Source of the DNA: a virus
DNA: 64,000 bases
IMG/VR virus record: IMGVR_UViG_3300009370_000014
Span: 1 to 64,000 of that record
Direction: 5' to 3' (one strand)
Numbering within the stretch: the first letter of the stretch is position 1; each line of letters opens with the position of its first letter. Below, piece by piece: positions 16,461 to 24,102 of the stretch. The translations under genes were made by a program, and so were the position numbers. Below the pieces are notes generated by a model. It worked only from the letters and a program-made list of their open reading frames with translations, was not told where the DNA came from and searched no databases.

Positions 16461-16604
16461 TCACAATTTGTCGCCAAGTCCTGTATTTTTTGTAACTGAT
16501 AACCAACTCAGTATATCCTCATCTATATCCTTTTCAAAATCATTCATTAATTCTCCAGCTAACCATTTGGCCCAATTTTCACAATTTCCAAAACTTATAA
16601 TCAT
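16461..16604 (-). CDS. acidic microprotein, 47 aa
   Basis: ATG 16604 with a weak TAGAG SD. Acidic and Trp-rich (WAKWLAGEL). The frame stays open upstream into the 95-aa gene without an ATG, so the start is uncertain. Confidence 0.45.
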   Translation of the reverse strand: MIISFGNCENWAKWLAGELMNDFEKDIDEDILSWLSVTKNTGLGDKL

Positions 16605-16644
16605 CTCTACTCTATTTATTTTCCTAGCTAAAATTTTAGTAAAG

Positions 16645-16932
16645 TCATACTTCGAATTTTTTGTATCTATTGCAAGTAGATATTGACATATCGTGAAATT
16701 CTTTATTTTTATCAGTATCTACTATATCCTCTATCTTATCTGGAAAGTAACAGTAACATATAGTCATCTCTATTTCTTTAGGATTCCCAATAGAAGGTTT
16801 CTCTCCTTTCCAAGATTCCCAATCTTCTCGTCCTTCTTTTATTACATCACTTAATCCATCTCGATGTACATATACTCCCTCTATGTATTGACCATAAACA
16901 CATGTCTTACAAAGATTTTCACCTTCTGCCAT
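16645..16932 (-). CDS. hypothetical Cys-containing protein, 95 aa
   Basis: Strong AGGAGG SD. CKTC near the start, CYC in the middle and a late Cys suggest a small metal site. Function unknown. Confidence 0.65.
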   Translation of the reverse strand: MAEGENLCKTCVYGQYIEGVYVHRDGLSDVIKEGREDWESWKGEKPSIGNPKEIEMTICYCYFPDKIEDIVDTDKNKEFHDMSISTCNRYKKFEV

Positions 16933-17004
16933 ACAACCTCCTACTAGTTAGTCGTAGAAGCAGGAGGGGCTAAAGCCCACTCCTGTTCTACGTCTACTTT
17001 AGGT

Positions 17005-17235
17005 TTATTTATCTACCCTTTTAACTAGTAATCCTATAAGCTTCACTATAGATTCAATATCCTCAATTTTAGTTTTAACTTTAATATTGGCCTCAAAGTC
17101 AATAAGTTCTTCAGTCTTATTACCTACACTGTTGATGCTTACATTGCCTGATTCCCCTACTGGAAGTGAAAAGCTAAATGTAAGATTACGACCAGTTACT
17201 TTTTTTTTAGAGTCAGTTTTCATTTTTTCTATCAT
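17005..17235 (-). CDS. hypothetical protein, 76 aa
   Basis: Basic N-terminus, beta-rich middle, helical end (IEDIESIVKLIGLLVKR). No family recognised; fills the operon between two small Cys-containing genes. Confidence 0.55.
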   Translation of the reverse strand: MIEKMKTDSKKKVTGRNLTFSFSLPVGESGNVSINSVGNKTEELIDFEANIKVKTKIEDIESIVKLIGLLVKRVDK

Positions 17236-17297
17236 ATCTACTATCTTCCTAAATCTTAGAGTATTTTGTTCATTGCTTTGAAGTTACTTTATAAATC

Positions 17298-17561
17298 CTA
17301 CCATATATGAAATTTCCATCTAGGCTGACGCCCCTGACGTATATGGTCTTCTAATATTGATTCCAGCTGGTTTCTAACTTGAGATATATGATTTTCGCAA
17401 GCATAAGAAATAGGAATAACATCTAAATACTCGCTACTAACTAATAACTGGTATATACCTTCTTTCCTTTGATAAAAGAAAACCAGTGCTTCTATGCGAC
17501 TACCTGTTTCACATCCTCTACATAGAGGAACTTGATACTCGGATAAATGTAAACAAGCCAT
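17298..17561 (-). CDS. hypothetical protein, 87 aa
   Basis: CRGC and a later CENH could bind a metal. Upstream lies the 660-bp structured non-coding block. No family. Confidence 0.6.
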   Translation of the reverse strand: MACLHLSEYQVPLCRGCETGSRIEALVFFYQRKEGIYQLLVSSEYLDVIPISYACENHISQVRNQLESILEDHIRQGRQPRWKFHIW

Positions 17562-18225
17562 AATCTAATACCTACATTGAGAGAAGAAGAGCTCTCGAGC
17601 GCTGTCGACTTCTTTATTATCGCATATCGGAGATATGCTTTACAATATTGCTTTATATGCAACTACTTACGTATTAGACTTTAAACTGCAACTTACAAAG
17701 TTCAGTAGTTACTACCGACAGACTAAGTAACCTCAGATTAGATTTTTGAATTTATTTTAGATAAGAACAATATACCTTGAAGCGAGAGATGCATTAATGA
17801 AGTTTGCATCTTCTTGCTCTAGGATATCTCTCCAGTACTCACGTTAGTGAGCAACACAATCTTGAGCTTAACTCGAGGGAGTACGTATAATTATTCTTAA
17901 ATATCAACACATATACAATAATTCCATGCTAACCTTACTATGATTTCGAAAATCTAAAAGATTTCTGTTTAACTTACTTAAGTTAAATGGAATTTTTAGA
18001 TTTGCGTTTTCATAGAAATTACAATACTAAGCTTAACTTAGTGAAGTACGAATTAATTACATATTGATATCTATGTATAGCTTACAAAGATATTAATAAT
18101 TTCAACAGAAAGCCTGCGTACACATCTCATTTTACCGGTACGCTCCTTGATTTATCAAGGGTGTATTGAAAAATGAGGATGCAAATACAATACCAAGGTT
18201 ACCTTAGTTAAGTACAAATTATTAG
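17562..18225. other. 660-bp gene-free block with tandem structured units
   Basis: No frame here looks coding. At least three units repeat about every 165 bp. Each has a long hairpin, then ACAAT, then a small hairpin with a CTTAA or TTA loop (about 17861, 18025 and 18193), then GTAC; a weaker unit is near 17704. The clearest fold is 17938-18015: CTATGA/TCATAG, AATCTAAAA/TTTTTAGATT and GTTTAACTT/AAGTTAAAT nest around an ACTT loop. A second is 18121-18185, where CTCATTTT pairs with AAAATGAG around CCTTGA/TCAAGG. Candidate ncRNA array or regulatory region; strand unknown. Confidence 0.6.
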
Positions 18226-18429
18226 CTAGAACCCTTGGACATAATCATCTATAGTTCCATCTTCATCAACTATCGCTAAGCGAAAACCAAACTCTTTGGC
18301 TTCACAGACCAAATCCAGTAAAGCAAGTGCGTTGGCTATAATCTCTGACTCGCTACCAAAATTTGTTTTTTCTAAAAGTTCTTTGAATAAATCATCAAAA
18401 CTATCTTCTAAATTTATGATAAGGCCCAT
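18226..18429 (-). CDS. small acidic protein, possible RHH-like, 67 aa
   Basis: TAGGAG SD. The segment SESEIIANALALLDLVCEAKEFG looks like the second helix of ribbon-helix-helix (CopG/Arc-type) proteins. It could be a repressor or antitoxin; it is the first gene downstream of the structured block. Assignment is weak. Confidence 0.5.
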   Translation of the reverse strand: MGLIINLEDSFDDLFKELLEKTNFGSESEIIANALALLDLVCEAKEFGFRLAIVDEDGTIDDYVQGF

Positions 18430-18443
18430 GCTGACTCCTAATC

Positions 18444-18938
18444 TTAAATTAAACTAAAACTTAGTTGGAACATAGTATCAGTTTCTGGATTAGTATACAC
18501 TCGGAAACATTTATCTCTAGAAATATCAGTCATTCGATCTATAACTTTTAAAGTTAAGTTAACAATGCTAACGTCGCTCTCTTGGTAGAAGGCATTTAAC
18601 TTGTCTAATGTAGTACCTAAGAATTCAATATCAGGAGCATAATCTTTAAGTATTAGTTCAAGAACAGGTTCTCCTAACATTTCTTCTATTAGGTTACAGC
18701 AAGGGTAGTTTAGTTTATTTTTTCTACCTAGAAATTTTTTATGATCTATACTGCGACCCCATTTATCCATAAGAGGTAATGTTTTTTGAACTAAACCTTG
18801 TAAGATAACAACGATATCTTCATATCCGACATAAACGCCATCTTCAATGTCAGCCTCTACTCCCTCCCTGTAGTTTATTAGACTCGGGTTTTTGGATACT
18901 TTGAGCTGAACTCCGTTGTACGTGTTGAATAGTCCCAT
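18444..18938 (-). CDS. hypothetical protein, 164 aa
   Basis: GGAG lies 12 nt before ATG. Overlaps the 109-aa gene by 89 bp in another frame. Mixed alpha/beta, no motif recognised. Confidence 0.6.
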   Translation of the reverse strand: MGLFNTYNGVQLKVSKNPSLINYREGVEADIEDGVYVGYEDIVVILQGLVQKTLPLMDKWGRSIDHKKFLGRKNKLNYPCCNLIEEMLGEPVLELILKDYAPDIEFLGTTLDKLNAFYQESDVSIVNLTLKVIDRMTDISRDKCFRVYTNPETDTMFQLSFSLI

Positions 18939-19179
18939 GTTTTGGAATCTCCAATATTGATTCTTTCATGAACAGAATAGATACACCTACGTCTGTTTGG
19001 GTAAACGAAATAGTTAGCTTGTTAGCATCTCCTACTTCTTCGAGTATTAATTTAACATTCTCAGTCATCTCTTCTTTATTTCCAGATACATCTGGCAGAA
19101 GAGATTTTAAAGCTTCTCTGATTATCATGCCGGGATCATCAAAGGTTAAATCAATTCTAGCCACAGGCAATACACTCAT
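18850..19179 (-). CDS. hypothetical protein, 109 aa
   Basis: GGAAAGAG precedes ATG. The last 30 residues overlap the next gene. No family recognised. Confidence 0.55.
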   Translation of the reverse strand: MSVLPVARIDLTFDDPGMIIREALKSLLPDVSGNKEEMTENVKLILEEVGDANKLTISFTQTDVGVSILFMKESILEIPKHGTIQHVQRSSAQSIQKPESNKLQGGSRG

Positions 19180-19203
19180 ATCTCTTTCCTAACTATCAAC
19201 ATA

Positions 19204-19338
19204 CTATTTTACCTTATGTTTTTCCCAAAAATTAATAACAGCTTTAAAATTATCTATATTTTTAATATACATACTTTTAACATTCAACTCACCCCCTATG
19301 AAAGTAGGAATGAGCGTAACCTTTAAACTAATGACCAT
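19204..19338 (-). CDS. microprotein, 44 aa
   Basis: ATG overlaps the last codons of the nucleotidyltransferase-like gene, with GAGAGAA as SD. Continuous to 19204. Function unknown. Confidence 0.45.
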   Translation of the reverse strand: MVISLKVTLIPTFIGGELNVKSMYIKNIDNFKAVINFWEKHKVK

Positions 19339-20258
19339 TTTCTCTCAATTAATTTTATACAAAGCTTTTCTATTTTTTCATAATTTGGCTCTTGAGGCAG
19401 TATTTTGGGATCCGAGCCAGAGAGCGTATCCATACGTGTAAGGAGATTCTCCGATTCTTCAATGATATGACTATAATTCCATTCCCCATTTCTTATTGAT
19501 GACAGCTCTTTCCAGTCTGGTCGAAGTACCAGTACTTTTCCCGTTTCCAAGATTTCCACTCCCATGCGGAGTAACCGTATGCAATCAAACGCATGCTCAG
19601 TATCATACTTTACTTCCCCGATTAGATTAACTTTCTTTTCATCTTTCCATGATTTATATTTTTTATAGTAAGCCATTTTAAGTTTATACGTTTTACCGTG
19701 AAACCATGAAAACGACTTAGCATCTCCAAAATAAGCTTTAACGCGTTCTTTATCTACATGTTGGGGGAACTCATCATGGGGAATATTGAAAAAGTTATCT
19801 ATTTCTTTTATTTGTTGTTGGCTAATAGGAAGCTTAAAAGCACCTGGATGCTCAGGAGGATTGTCCCATCGTTTATATTCTTGCAATTTTTTGAGCTTAA
19901 ACTTGGCATACGCTTTAAACGTATTTTCAGCTTTCTGTGATAGAAATATATCTCGATGTTCTAAAAGCTCTTCTCCTACACTGTCTATATGAAGTATATT
20001 TTTCTTATCTGTAAATAAGACTTCCAGTATATTGGGATTACATTCACTAGCTCGCTTACAAAAAGTTCTGATTTCATACATAACTGCATTTGAATCTTTA
20101 GACTCAAGTGGGTTAAGTTTAGTAAAAGGAGAGGTATAGTATCTACGTTCTGGGATATAAACACCTTTCTCCTGTCTAGAACTATCTTTTCTCTCAACTC
20201 CATAAGCATGTGATCCACATAATACTTTTAATACATCCCAATTTTGGCTACACGTCAT
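19323..20258 (-). CDS. RlaP-like nucleotidyltransferase-fold protein, catalytic motif altered
   Basis: 311 residues. The N-terminus GSHAYG (14-19) and GVYIPERRYY (32-41) match the pol-beta-type nucleotidyltransferases of bacterial RNA-repair operons (RlaP/YcgL type), which transfer NMPs to nucleic acid. In that family the stretch after GSHAYG carries an SDxDxxG pair of metal-binding Asp; here it reads DSSRQEKG, so both Asp appear lost. It may be inactive, a binding protein, or use other residues. Long helical C-terminal part. SD GGAG. It sits in a phage that also carries Ro60, Thg1 and tmRNA, so an RNA-linked role is plausible. Confidence 0.65.
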   Translation of the reverse strand: MTCSQNWDVLKVLCGSHAYGVERKDSSRQEKGVYIPERRYYTSPFTKLNPLESKDSNAVMYEIRTFCKRASECNPNILEVLFTDKKNILHIDSVGEELLEHRDIFLSQKAENTFKAYAKFKLKKLQEYKRWDNPPEHPGAFKLPISQQQIKEIDNFFNIPHDEFPQHVDKERVKAYFGDAKSFSWFHGKTYKLKMAYYKKYKSWKDEKKVNLIGEVKYDTEHAFDCIRLLRMGVEILETGKVLVLRPDWKELSSIRNGEWNYSHIIEESENLLTRMDTLSGSDPKILPQEPNYEKIEKLCIKLIERKWSLV

Positions 20259-20280
20259 CTCATCTCCTTGTAACTACTTA

Positions 20281-20460
20281 CTATAAATAAATTCTGTTTA
20301 CCAGTAATCTTAGTGAGGGTTTAACTCTTTGTAAATCTTCAACTTCATATAGTTTTCCAAATTTTCTCCAGATAGGACTACAACTCCAGAAACTTATTAT
20401 AGATCTTTTTATAGGTTTAGGTTTAGCTAAGCAAGCTTCTATAAAACTCTGTGACTTCAC
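20281..20460 (-). CDS. microprotein, 59 aa, GTG start
   Basis: GTG 20460 with AAGGTA upstream. Basic (KPKPIKRS), ends VNRIYL. Overlaps nothing; fills the gap after the Cys-rich gene. Confidence 0.5.
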   Translation of the reverse strand: MKSQSFIEACLAKPKPIKRSIISFWSCSPIWRKFGKLYEVEDLQRVKPSLRLLVNRIYL

Positions 20461-20464
20461 TACC

Positions 20465-20725
20465 TTACATTCTCCTAACTAGATTTTTTGGAGAGGGAAA
20501 CTTATTTTTAGCCAGTTCCCTAACATTGGAAGGTAAATTTTCTACCGTATTATTCTCACGGCATTTATCTATTGGACATACTGTATAATAATAAATAGAT
20601 ATCTGTCTACCATCCACCCTATCTTCATATATGAACTTACTAACATCTTTATTTTTTATCTCTATTGTAGAGCCACACTTGCAGCAGATAATGTTCCTCT
20701 TCCAAGTATGGTTAACTATTCTCAT
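20465..20725 (-). CDS. zinc-ribbon protein, 86 aa
   Basis: CCKC near residue 14 and CPIDKC near residue 50 form a likely zinc ribbon. AGGAGG-type SD. Function unknown. Confidence 0.6.
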   Translation of the reverse strand: MRIVNHTWKRNIICCKCGSTIEIKNKDVSKFIYEDRVDGRQISIYYYTVCPIDKCRENNTVENLPSNVRELAKNKFPSPKNLVRRM

Positions 20726-20766
20726 CTTCTACCTCCTAGAAAACTTTTTTACATAGTAATCTTTAT

Positions 20767-20892
20767 TTAAAAAAAATAGTTCCCACACTTAGGGCATTTT
20801 CCATACTTTTCTCTACATGCAGGGCAATCACATGCTTGAAGTAAGAAGTCCATATCCCAGACTACGAAGCATTCAAAGCATTCTACTCTCAT
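20767..20892 (-). CDS. zinc-finger microprotein, 41 aa
   Basis: Eight Cys in 41 residues: CFEC, CDCPAC, CPKC. ATG overlaps the upstream stop (ATGA). Ends in FF before a T/A-run. One of many Cys-rich microproteins in this window. Confidence 0.65.
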   Translation of the reverse strand: MRVECFECFVVWDMDFLLQACDCPACREKYGKCPKCGNYFF

Positions 20893-21176
20893 AAAGAAAG
20901 ATCTTCTTTTTCTTTTTTAACTACTTCTATTACTTGATTAAAGTTAAGTGACCATAATTTATCTATATTGTTAAACGGGAGACATATTTTAGTTTTATCT
21001 TTAAATTCTAATATTATATTATGGCTGTCAAACCAAACTAAGTAGCCCTTGTACTCTTCACCTTTTACTTCAGCAATTAATAACTCTGTCTTATAGTGCT
21101 CTAAGAATAATAGGGCTACCTGGACTCTTCGAGGATCTTTACTATTCTTGGACCAAATAACTCTTTCTTTTTCCAT
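20889..21176 (-). CDS. possible Sm/Hfq-like RNA-binding protein, 95 aa
   Basis: The middle (about residues 40-75) reads EYKGYLVWFDSHNIILEF then KTKICLPFNNIDKLW. This is the pattern of a bent five-strand Sm fold (G-x-L-x-x-FD-x-x-N-I-x-L followed by a short loop and I-x-x-I). True Hfq has a YKH signature, which is absent. So an Sm-like fold is a guess from pattern. Coupled to the 41-aa zinc-finger gene. Confidence 0.45.
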   Translation of the reverse strand: MEKERVIWSKNSKDPRRVQVALLFLEHYKTELLIAEVKGEEYKGYLVWFDSHNIILEFKDKTKICLPFNNIDKLWSLNFNQVIEVVKKEKEDLSL

Positions 21177-21216
21177 TACAAACCCCAGCTTCCTTACTGT
21201 ATTTTTTTACTTAATA

Positions 21217-21360
21217 TTACTTAGAACGCCACCATAAACATGGGTATCTACATCTAAAACATTTAATAGGGGTATCGTAAGCGATTCTACTCATAATTTC
21301 AGGTGTCTGCCTTAGCCATTGAATATAACAGTTAAGGCAATTAGCTTTATATAAAAAAAT
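21217..21360 (-). CDS. zinc-finger microprotein, 47 aa, apparent ATT start
   Basis: A perfect AAGGAGG lies 6 nt before an ATT codon at 21360; no ATG, GTG or TTG fits. Pairs CLNC and CFRC plus a late Cys suggest a zinc site. Alternatives: a non-AUG start as in infC, or a length change in the T7 run just after the start. Confidence 0.4.
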   Translation of the reverse strand: MFLYKANCLNCYIQWLRQTPEIMSRIAYDTPIKCFRCRYPCLWWRSK

Positions 21361-21519
21361 AAGATACCTCCTTCTTATATTTTTAATTAAAGACTACTGC
21401 TAAATAATATGGAATTTATTCTTTAAATCCCCAAGTTTACAAGTCTACTCTCTCTCATCTAAGCAATTCTAAGTCTTTCAGAGTACACTTATAACCATCC
21501 TCCTAGAGGAGCATACAAC

Positions 21520-21768
21520 TTAAAGTTTAATATACATAGAAGAGGTTTCTTTTGCAGCTCGTTGTATACCTATTAAGTATAATTTATGGGTAATACTTAA
21601 TTCAGGTTGAATAATAATCTTATGTTCTAGCTCTAATTGTCCTTCTTCTGAAAAATAGAAAGAAGGAGAGCCGCATCTAGAGCACTCTCCTTTTTTATTT
21701 CCAGGAAGATAATTAATATTAGATCTACAGCACTGACTTTTGGCTCTCTTCATCTTGTTGTTTGACAT
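21520..21768 (-). CDS. zinc-ribbon protein, 82 aa
   Basis: CC near residue 13 and CSRC near residue 29 form a likely zinc ribbon. Overlaps the end of the AAA+ gene by 44 bp. The start could be ATG 21768 or an internal Met; SD weak. Downstream, 21380-21519 holds only very short frames. Confidence 0.55.
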   Translation of the reverse strand: MSNNKMKRAKSQCCRSNINYLPGNKKGECSRCGSPSFYFSEEGQLELEHKIIIQPELSITHKLYLIGIQRAAKETSSMYIKL

Positions 21769-22927
21769 CACTAATTTTTTCTTTCAGGAGATCCTGAATG
21801 TAGTAAAGATCAACAAGCTCATATCTTTCTTCCTTATTTTTTAGAGTAGGAAGTAACTTTCTAAAATGAGCTCGTTGAGCTTCTGGAGCCCAAGAAATAG
21901 CTTCAGATAAAGTGAATCCTTTGAACTCTGTTACTCCGATACATCTGCGTGGTCGCTTGATGGCCGGATCGATTTCTTTAATATCCTCATTAGCAGTAAG
22001 TAGGAAAATAAGTCTAAGTCCTTGACCTAAGATTCCATCTGTAAGATTAAGTATAGTACTAAGACCTTTACTTTCCCGACATTTAGCTGTGAATAATTCT
22101 GCATGATCTTCTAAAATTATTAGTCTAATAGGATTATCCTGATATCTGGAGTAGGACTTACTAAGAGCTACTTGTCTCATGTAGGCTGATTGATTTAGGA
22201 ATTCGTGAGGATCAAGAATAATCTCAATAGAAGCTCCTTTACGAAAGGCCCAATCTCTCGCAAGAGCTCGAGCAGCATAAGTCTTCCCTCCCCCAGGTTT
22301 ACCATGCCAGATGATAACTTTACCTTTTTTCTCAGGATTATCTAGATTCTGTATATGTTTTAATTGCTTGAATACTGAGGGGGTATAATTCTTTTCAATA
22401 TCTTCTAATCCAAGGCATTCCTGTACTCTGTCATAACTAATAGCTCTTCCTTGAAAATAATGCCAGAATTTAAATTTAACTAATTCTTTAGAACACTTAG
22501 GTTTAGATTCTTCTGTAAACTTAGATATGAAGTCTTCACAGCTAGCTCTTAGACTAGATATATTTCCTCCAAAAATTTCAGTACTAACTTTATTCTCATT
22601 TTCAAAAGTCACAGTAAGGACTTCTAGTTTAATTGGATGGAGAAATATAAAATCTGCATAAAGATTTTTCTTAAAACAATCAGTAAGGTGTTTAAGTTTA
22701 AATCCCAATCCCTCAGCAATCTTTATAATTTTCTCAGGAATATTACCTGTTTTTTTCAGGTCAATATTTCTCACAGGACCCTTTAAATTCACATTAAGCT
22801 TATATTTCTCTAAAAGTTTTATAATATGATGCTGCCTCCACAGTCGACTGTAATAGTCACTGCCATCGTGGATTACTTGCAAGGATCTCTCCTGTATGTA
22901 AGGGAAAAAAGATGTCCCGCCCTGCAT
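21725..22927 (-). CDS. AAA+ ATPase, 400 aa
   Basis: C-terminal AAA+ module: Walker A GKPGGGKT (about residue 205), Walker B LIILEDH (about 268), sensor 1 LLTANED (about 307) and an arginine finger in PAIKRPRR (about 320). The N-terminal 190 residues are unlike known adaptors and may bind the substrate. AAA+ proteins (MoxR type) often pair with vWA proteins; here the vWA-bearing Ro60 is encoded about 1.2 kb upstream on the same strand. SD CAGGAG is predicted to be buried in a hairpin. Substrate unknown. Confidence 0.8.
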   Translation of the reverse strand: MQGGTSFFPYIQERSLQVIHDGSDYYSRLWRQHHIIKLLEKYKLNVNLKGPVRNIDLKKTGNIPEKIIKIAEGLGFKLKHLTDCFKKNLYADFIFLHPIKLEVLTVTFENENKVSTEIFGGNISSLRASCEDFISKFTEESKPKCSKELVKFKFWHYFQGRAISYDRVQECLGLEDIEKNYTPSVFKQLKHIQNLDNPEKKGKVIIWHGKPGGGKTYAARALARDWAFRKGASIEIILDPHEFLNQSAYMRQVALSKSYSRYQDNPIRLIILEDHAELFTAKCRESKGLSTILNLTDGILGQGLRLIFLLTANEDIKEIDPAIKRPRRCIGVTEFKGFTLSEAISWAPEAQRAHFRKLLPTLKNKEERYELVDLYYIQDLLKEKISDVKQQDEESQKSVL

Positions 22928-22953
22928 CTCCTGAGGTTATAACCCCCCAGGAG
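22928..22953 (-). promoter_or_regulatory. hairpin burying the SD of the AAA+ gene
   Basis: Minus strand CTCCTG (22953-22948) pairs with CAGGAG (22933-22928), the SD placed just before ATG 22927, with an inner GGTT/AACC. This would limit initiation until opened. The loop GTTATAACC also looks like the core of the phage promoter. Confidence 0.45.
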
Positions 22954-22983
22954 AATACAAAGCTTGAGTTGCGACCTCAGGGA

Positions 22984-23057
22984 TAACGCGAGTAGGATTC
23001 GCACCTACGACCTTGGGGTTATGAGCCCCACGAGCTGCTAGACTGCTCCACCGCGCT
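22984..23057 (-). tRNA. tRNA-Met (CAT), initiator-like
   Basis: Cloverleaf: acceptor AGCGCGG/TCGCGTT, D-stem GAGC/GCTC with A11-U24, anticodon stem TGGGG/CCCCA around CTCATAA, T-arm GTAGG-TGCGAAT-CCTAC. Consecutive G-C pairs in the anticodon stem and A11-U24 are initiator hallmarks; pair 1-72 is a weak A-U rather than the classical mismatch. CCA is not encoded. Confidence 0.9.
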
Positions 23058-23088
23058 ATGAACTAGGAATCAGGAGGTACTGCCGTTG

Positions 23089-23145
23089 ATAAATCCGAAG
23101 GACCTGAGTCCACTAAGCCTCACCCGAAATAGAGGTCTGATTTAT
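23089..23145. other. three-way-junction RNA motif
   Basis: Plus-strand reading: ATAAATC pairs with GATTTAT, enclosing GGAC-CTGA-GTCC and CCTC/GAGG hairpins. Lies between tRNA-Met and the first GAAGTAA unit. Strand not established; the gene context favours minus. Confidence 0.5.
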
Positions 23146-23161
23146 TCCCTAGTAATAAGAT

Positions 23162-23229
23162 AGACACAGATAATGTAGAAGAGGGATATGAAGAAGTAAA
23201 TGAAGTAACTCTCCTGTTTTAAAGTGTCT
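23162..23229. repeat. GAAGTAA hairpin unit 1
   Basis: Outer stem AGACAC/GTGTCT encloses an inner hairpin AGAG/CTCT whose loop ends ATGAAGTAA (plus-strand reading). One of four related units around the tRNA-like RNAs. Confidence 0.55.
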
Positions 23230-23231
23230 AA

Positions 23232-23311
23232 CCACTGGAGTAGGATTCGAACCTACGTCTTCAAGGGCATTACCTTGCTGCTAAAGCCTTGCACTACTCA
23301 GCTATCCAGTG
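23232..23311 (-). ncRNA. tRNA-like RNA 1 (no canonical anticodon arm)
   Basis: 80 nt with a perfect acceptor stem CACTGGA/TCCAGTG and T-arm GTAGG-TTCGAAT-CCTAC. The middle lacks a normal anticodon stem-loop; instead CAAGG pairs with CCTTG. The D-region GCTGAGTAGTGCAAGGC resembles a class II D-arm. It could be a degraded tRNA or a Y-RNA-like tRNA mimic near Ro60. Confidence 0.55.
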
Positions 23312-23322
23312 ATAAAACATTG

Positions 23323-23589
23323 TTATTTGATTATACCTAATTCATATGCCCTCTTACCGATTTCGGAATAGAGAGCGGCATTAGGAGATGATCTATTAAA
23401 TTGAGGCAACATACTTGCTAGCATGGAGCCGTAATCCGGGCCTTCAGATGAGAACCGAGCAATAAGTGATGGTCCGCCTATCTCAGAAGGACAAACCCAC
23501 AAGTCATACTTGCGATCTTGAGCCCTATAAGGGCCAAGAAATACACAAGCATCACAATCATGTGTATATTGAGGCAAAGACTTACTCAT
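23323..23589 (-). CDS. hypothetical protein, 88 aa
   Basis: AGGAG SD. CDAC near residue 12 and a further Cys near 33. It lies between two tRNA-like RNAs in the Ro60 cluster, on the same strand. Not recognised. Confidence 0.6.
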   Translation of the reverse strand: MSKSLPQYTHDCDACVFLGPYRAQDRKYDLWVCPSEIGGPSLIARFSSEGPDYGSMLASMLPQFNRSSPNAALYSEIGKRAYELGIIK

Positions 23590-23623
23590 AATTTTAATCT
23601 CCTGTGTGGTGGTAAGAAGTTAA

Positions 23624-23756
23624 ATAACGCGAAGAGGAGTCGAACCTCTACTCTCGAGATAAGAGGACTCTAGCAAGCCATTATCTCAACAGAACACCCT
23701 TTGATGTATTCTTCCTCGTAATGCTAGTTATAAAGAAGCATCAGTGATCCGCGTTA
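23624..23756 (-). ncRNA. tRNA-like RNA 2, 133 nt
   Basis: Ends pair as an acceptor-like stem TAACGCG/CGCGTTA. A standard T-arm AGAGG-TTCGACT-CCTCT precedes the 3' strand, and a long stem GAGATAA/TTATCTC precedes the T-arm. CTAGCA and TGCTAG could add a pseudoknot. No anticodon arm. Size and tRNA-like T-arm plus acceptor recall bacterial Y RNAs of the YrlA type, which bind Ro60. Confidence 0.5.
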
Positions 23757-23760
23757 CATA

Positions 23761-23823
23761 CTACTACAGATAGTATTAAAGAGAATTTTAATAAAAGAAG
23801 TAACTCTTTTAGTTAGGTAGTAG
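23761..23823. repeat. GAAGTAA hairpin unit 2
   Basis: Outer stem CTACTAC/GTAGTAG, inner stem AAAGAG/CTCTTT, loop ending AAAGAAGTAA. Begins 4 nt beyond tRNA-like RNA 2. Confidence 0.6.
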
Positions 23824-23828
23824 ACACT

Positions 23829-23919
23829 TTTTGTCGCAAATAGGTTGAAGAGTTTAAAGTTATAGAAGTAACTCTTCTACATGGACCTTTAACATCCTGC
23901 ATTCTTCAGGGCGACAAAA
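23829..23919. repeat. GAAGTAA hairpin unit 3 (with an extra hairpin)
   Basis: Outer stem TTTTGTCGC/GCGACAAAA (9 bp), inner GAAGAG/CTCTTC with loop ending AGAAGTAA, plus CCTG-CATTCTT-CAGG. Abuts tRNA-like RNA 3. Confidence 0.6.
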
Positions 23920-23998
23920 TACGGAGATCCGGATTTGAACCGGAAACTCATAGCTTTTTTATAAACCATGTGAAATGCGCTAATTTTTCTATCTCCGT
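23920..23998 (-). ncRNA. tRNA-like RNA 3 (no canonical anticodon arm)
   Basis: 79 nt: perfect acceptor ACGGAGA/TCTCCGT, perfect T-arm TCCGG-TTCAAAT-CCGGA. An 8-bp hairpin (CATGGTTT with AAGCTATG) replaces the anticodon arm and no D-stem is evident. Same architecture as the other two elements. Confidence 0.55.
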
Positions 23999-24003
23999 AA
24001 GTG

Positions 24004-24067
24004 AGCTCAAATAATTAATAAAGGGAATTTCTAGTTTCGATGAAGTAACCTTTATAAGTAGGAGCTC
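24004..24067. repeat. GAAGTAA hairpin unit 4
   Basis: Outer GAGCTC/GAGCTC, inner ATAAAGG/CCTTTAT, loop ending ATGAAGTAA. Lies between tRNA-like RNA 3 and the 3' end of the Ro60 gene. Confidence 0.55.
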
Positions 24068-24102
24068 GTAGAACCAGATTCTAAATTAGAGAACCGAATT
24101 TG

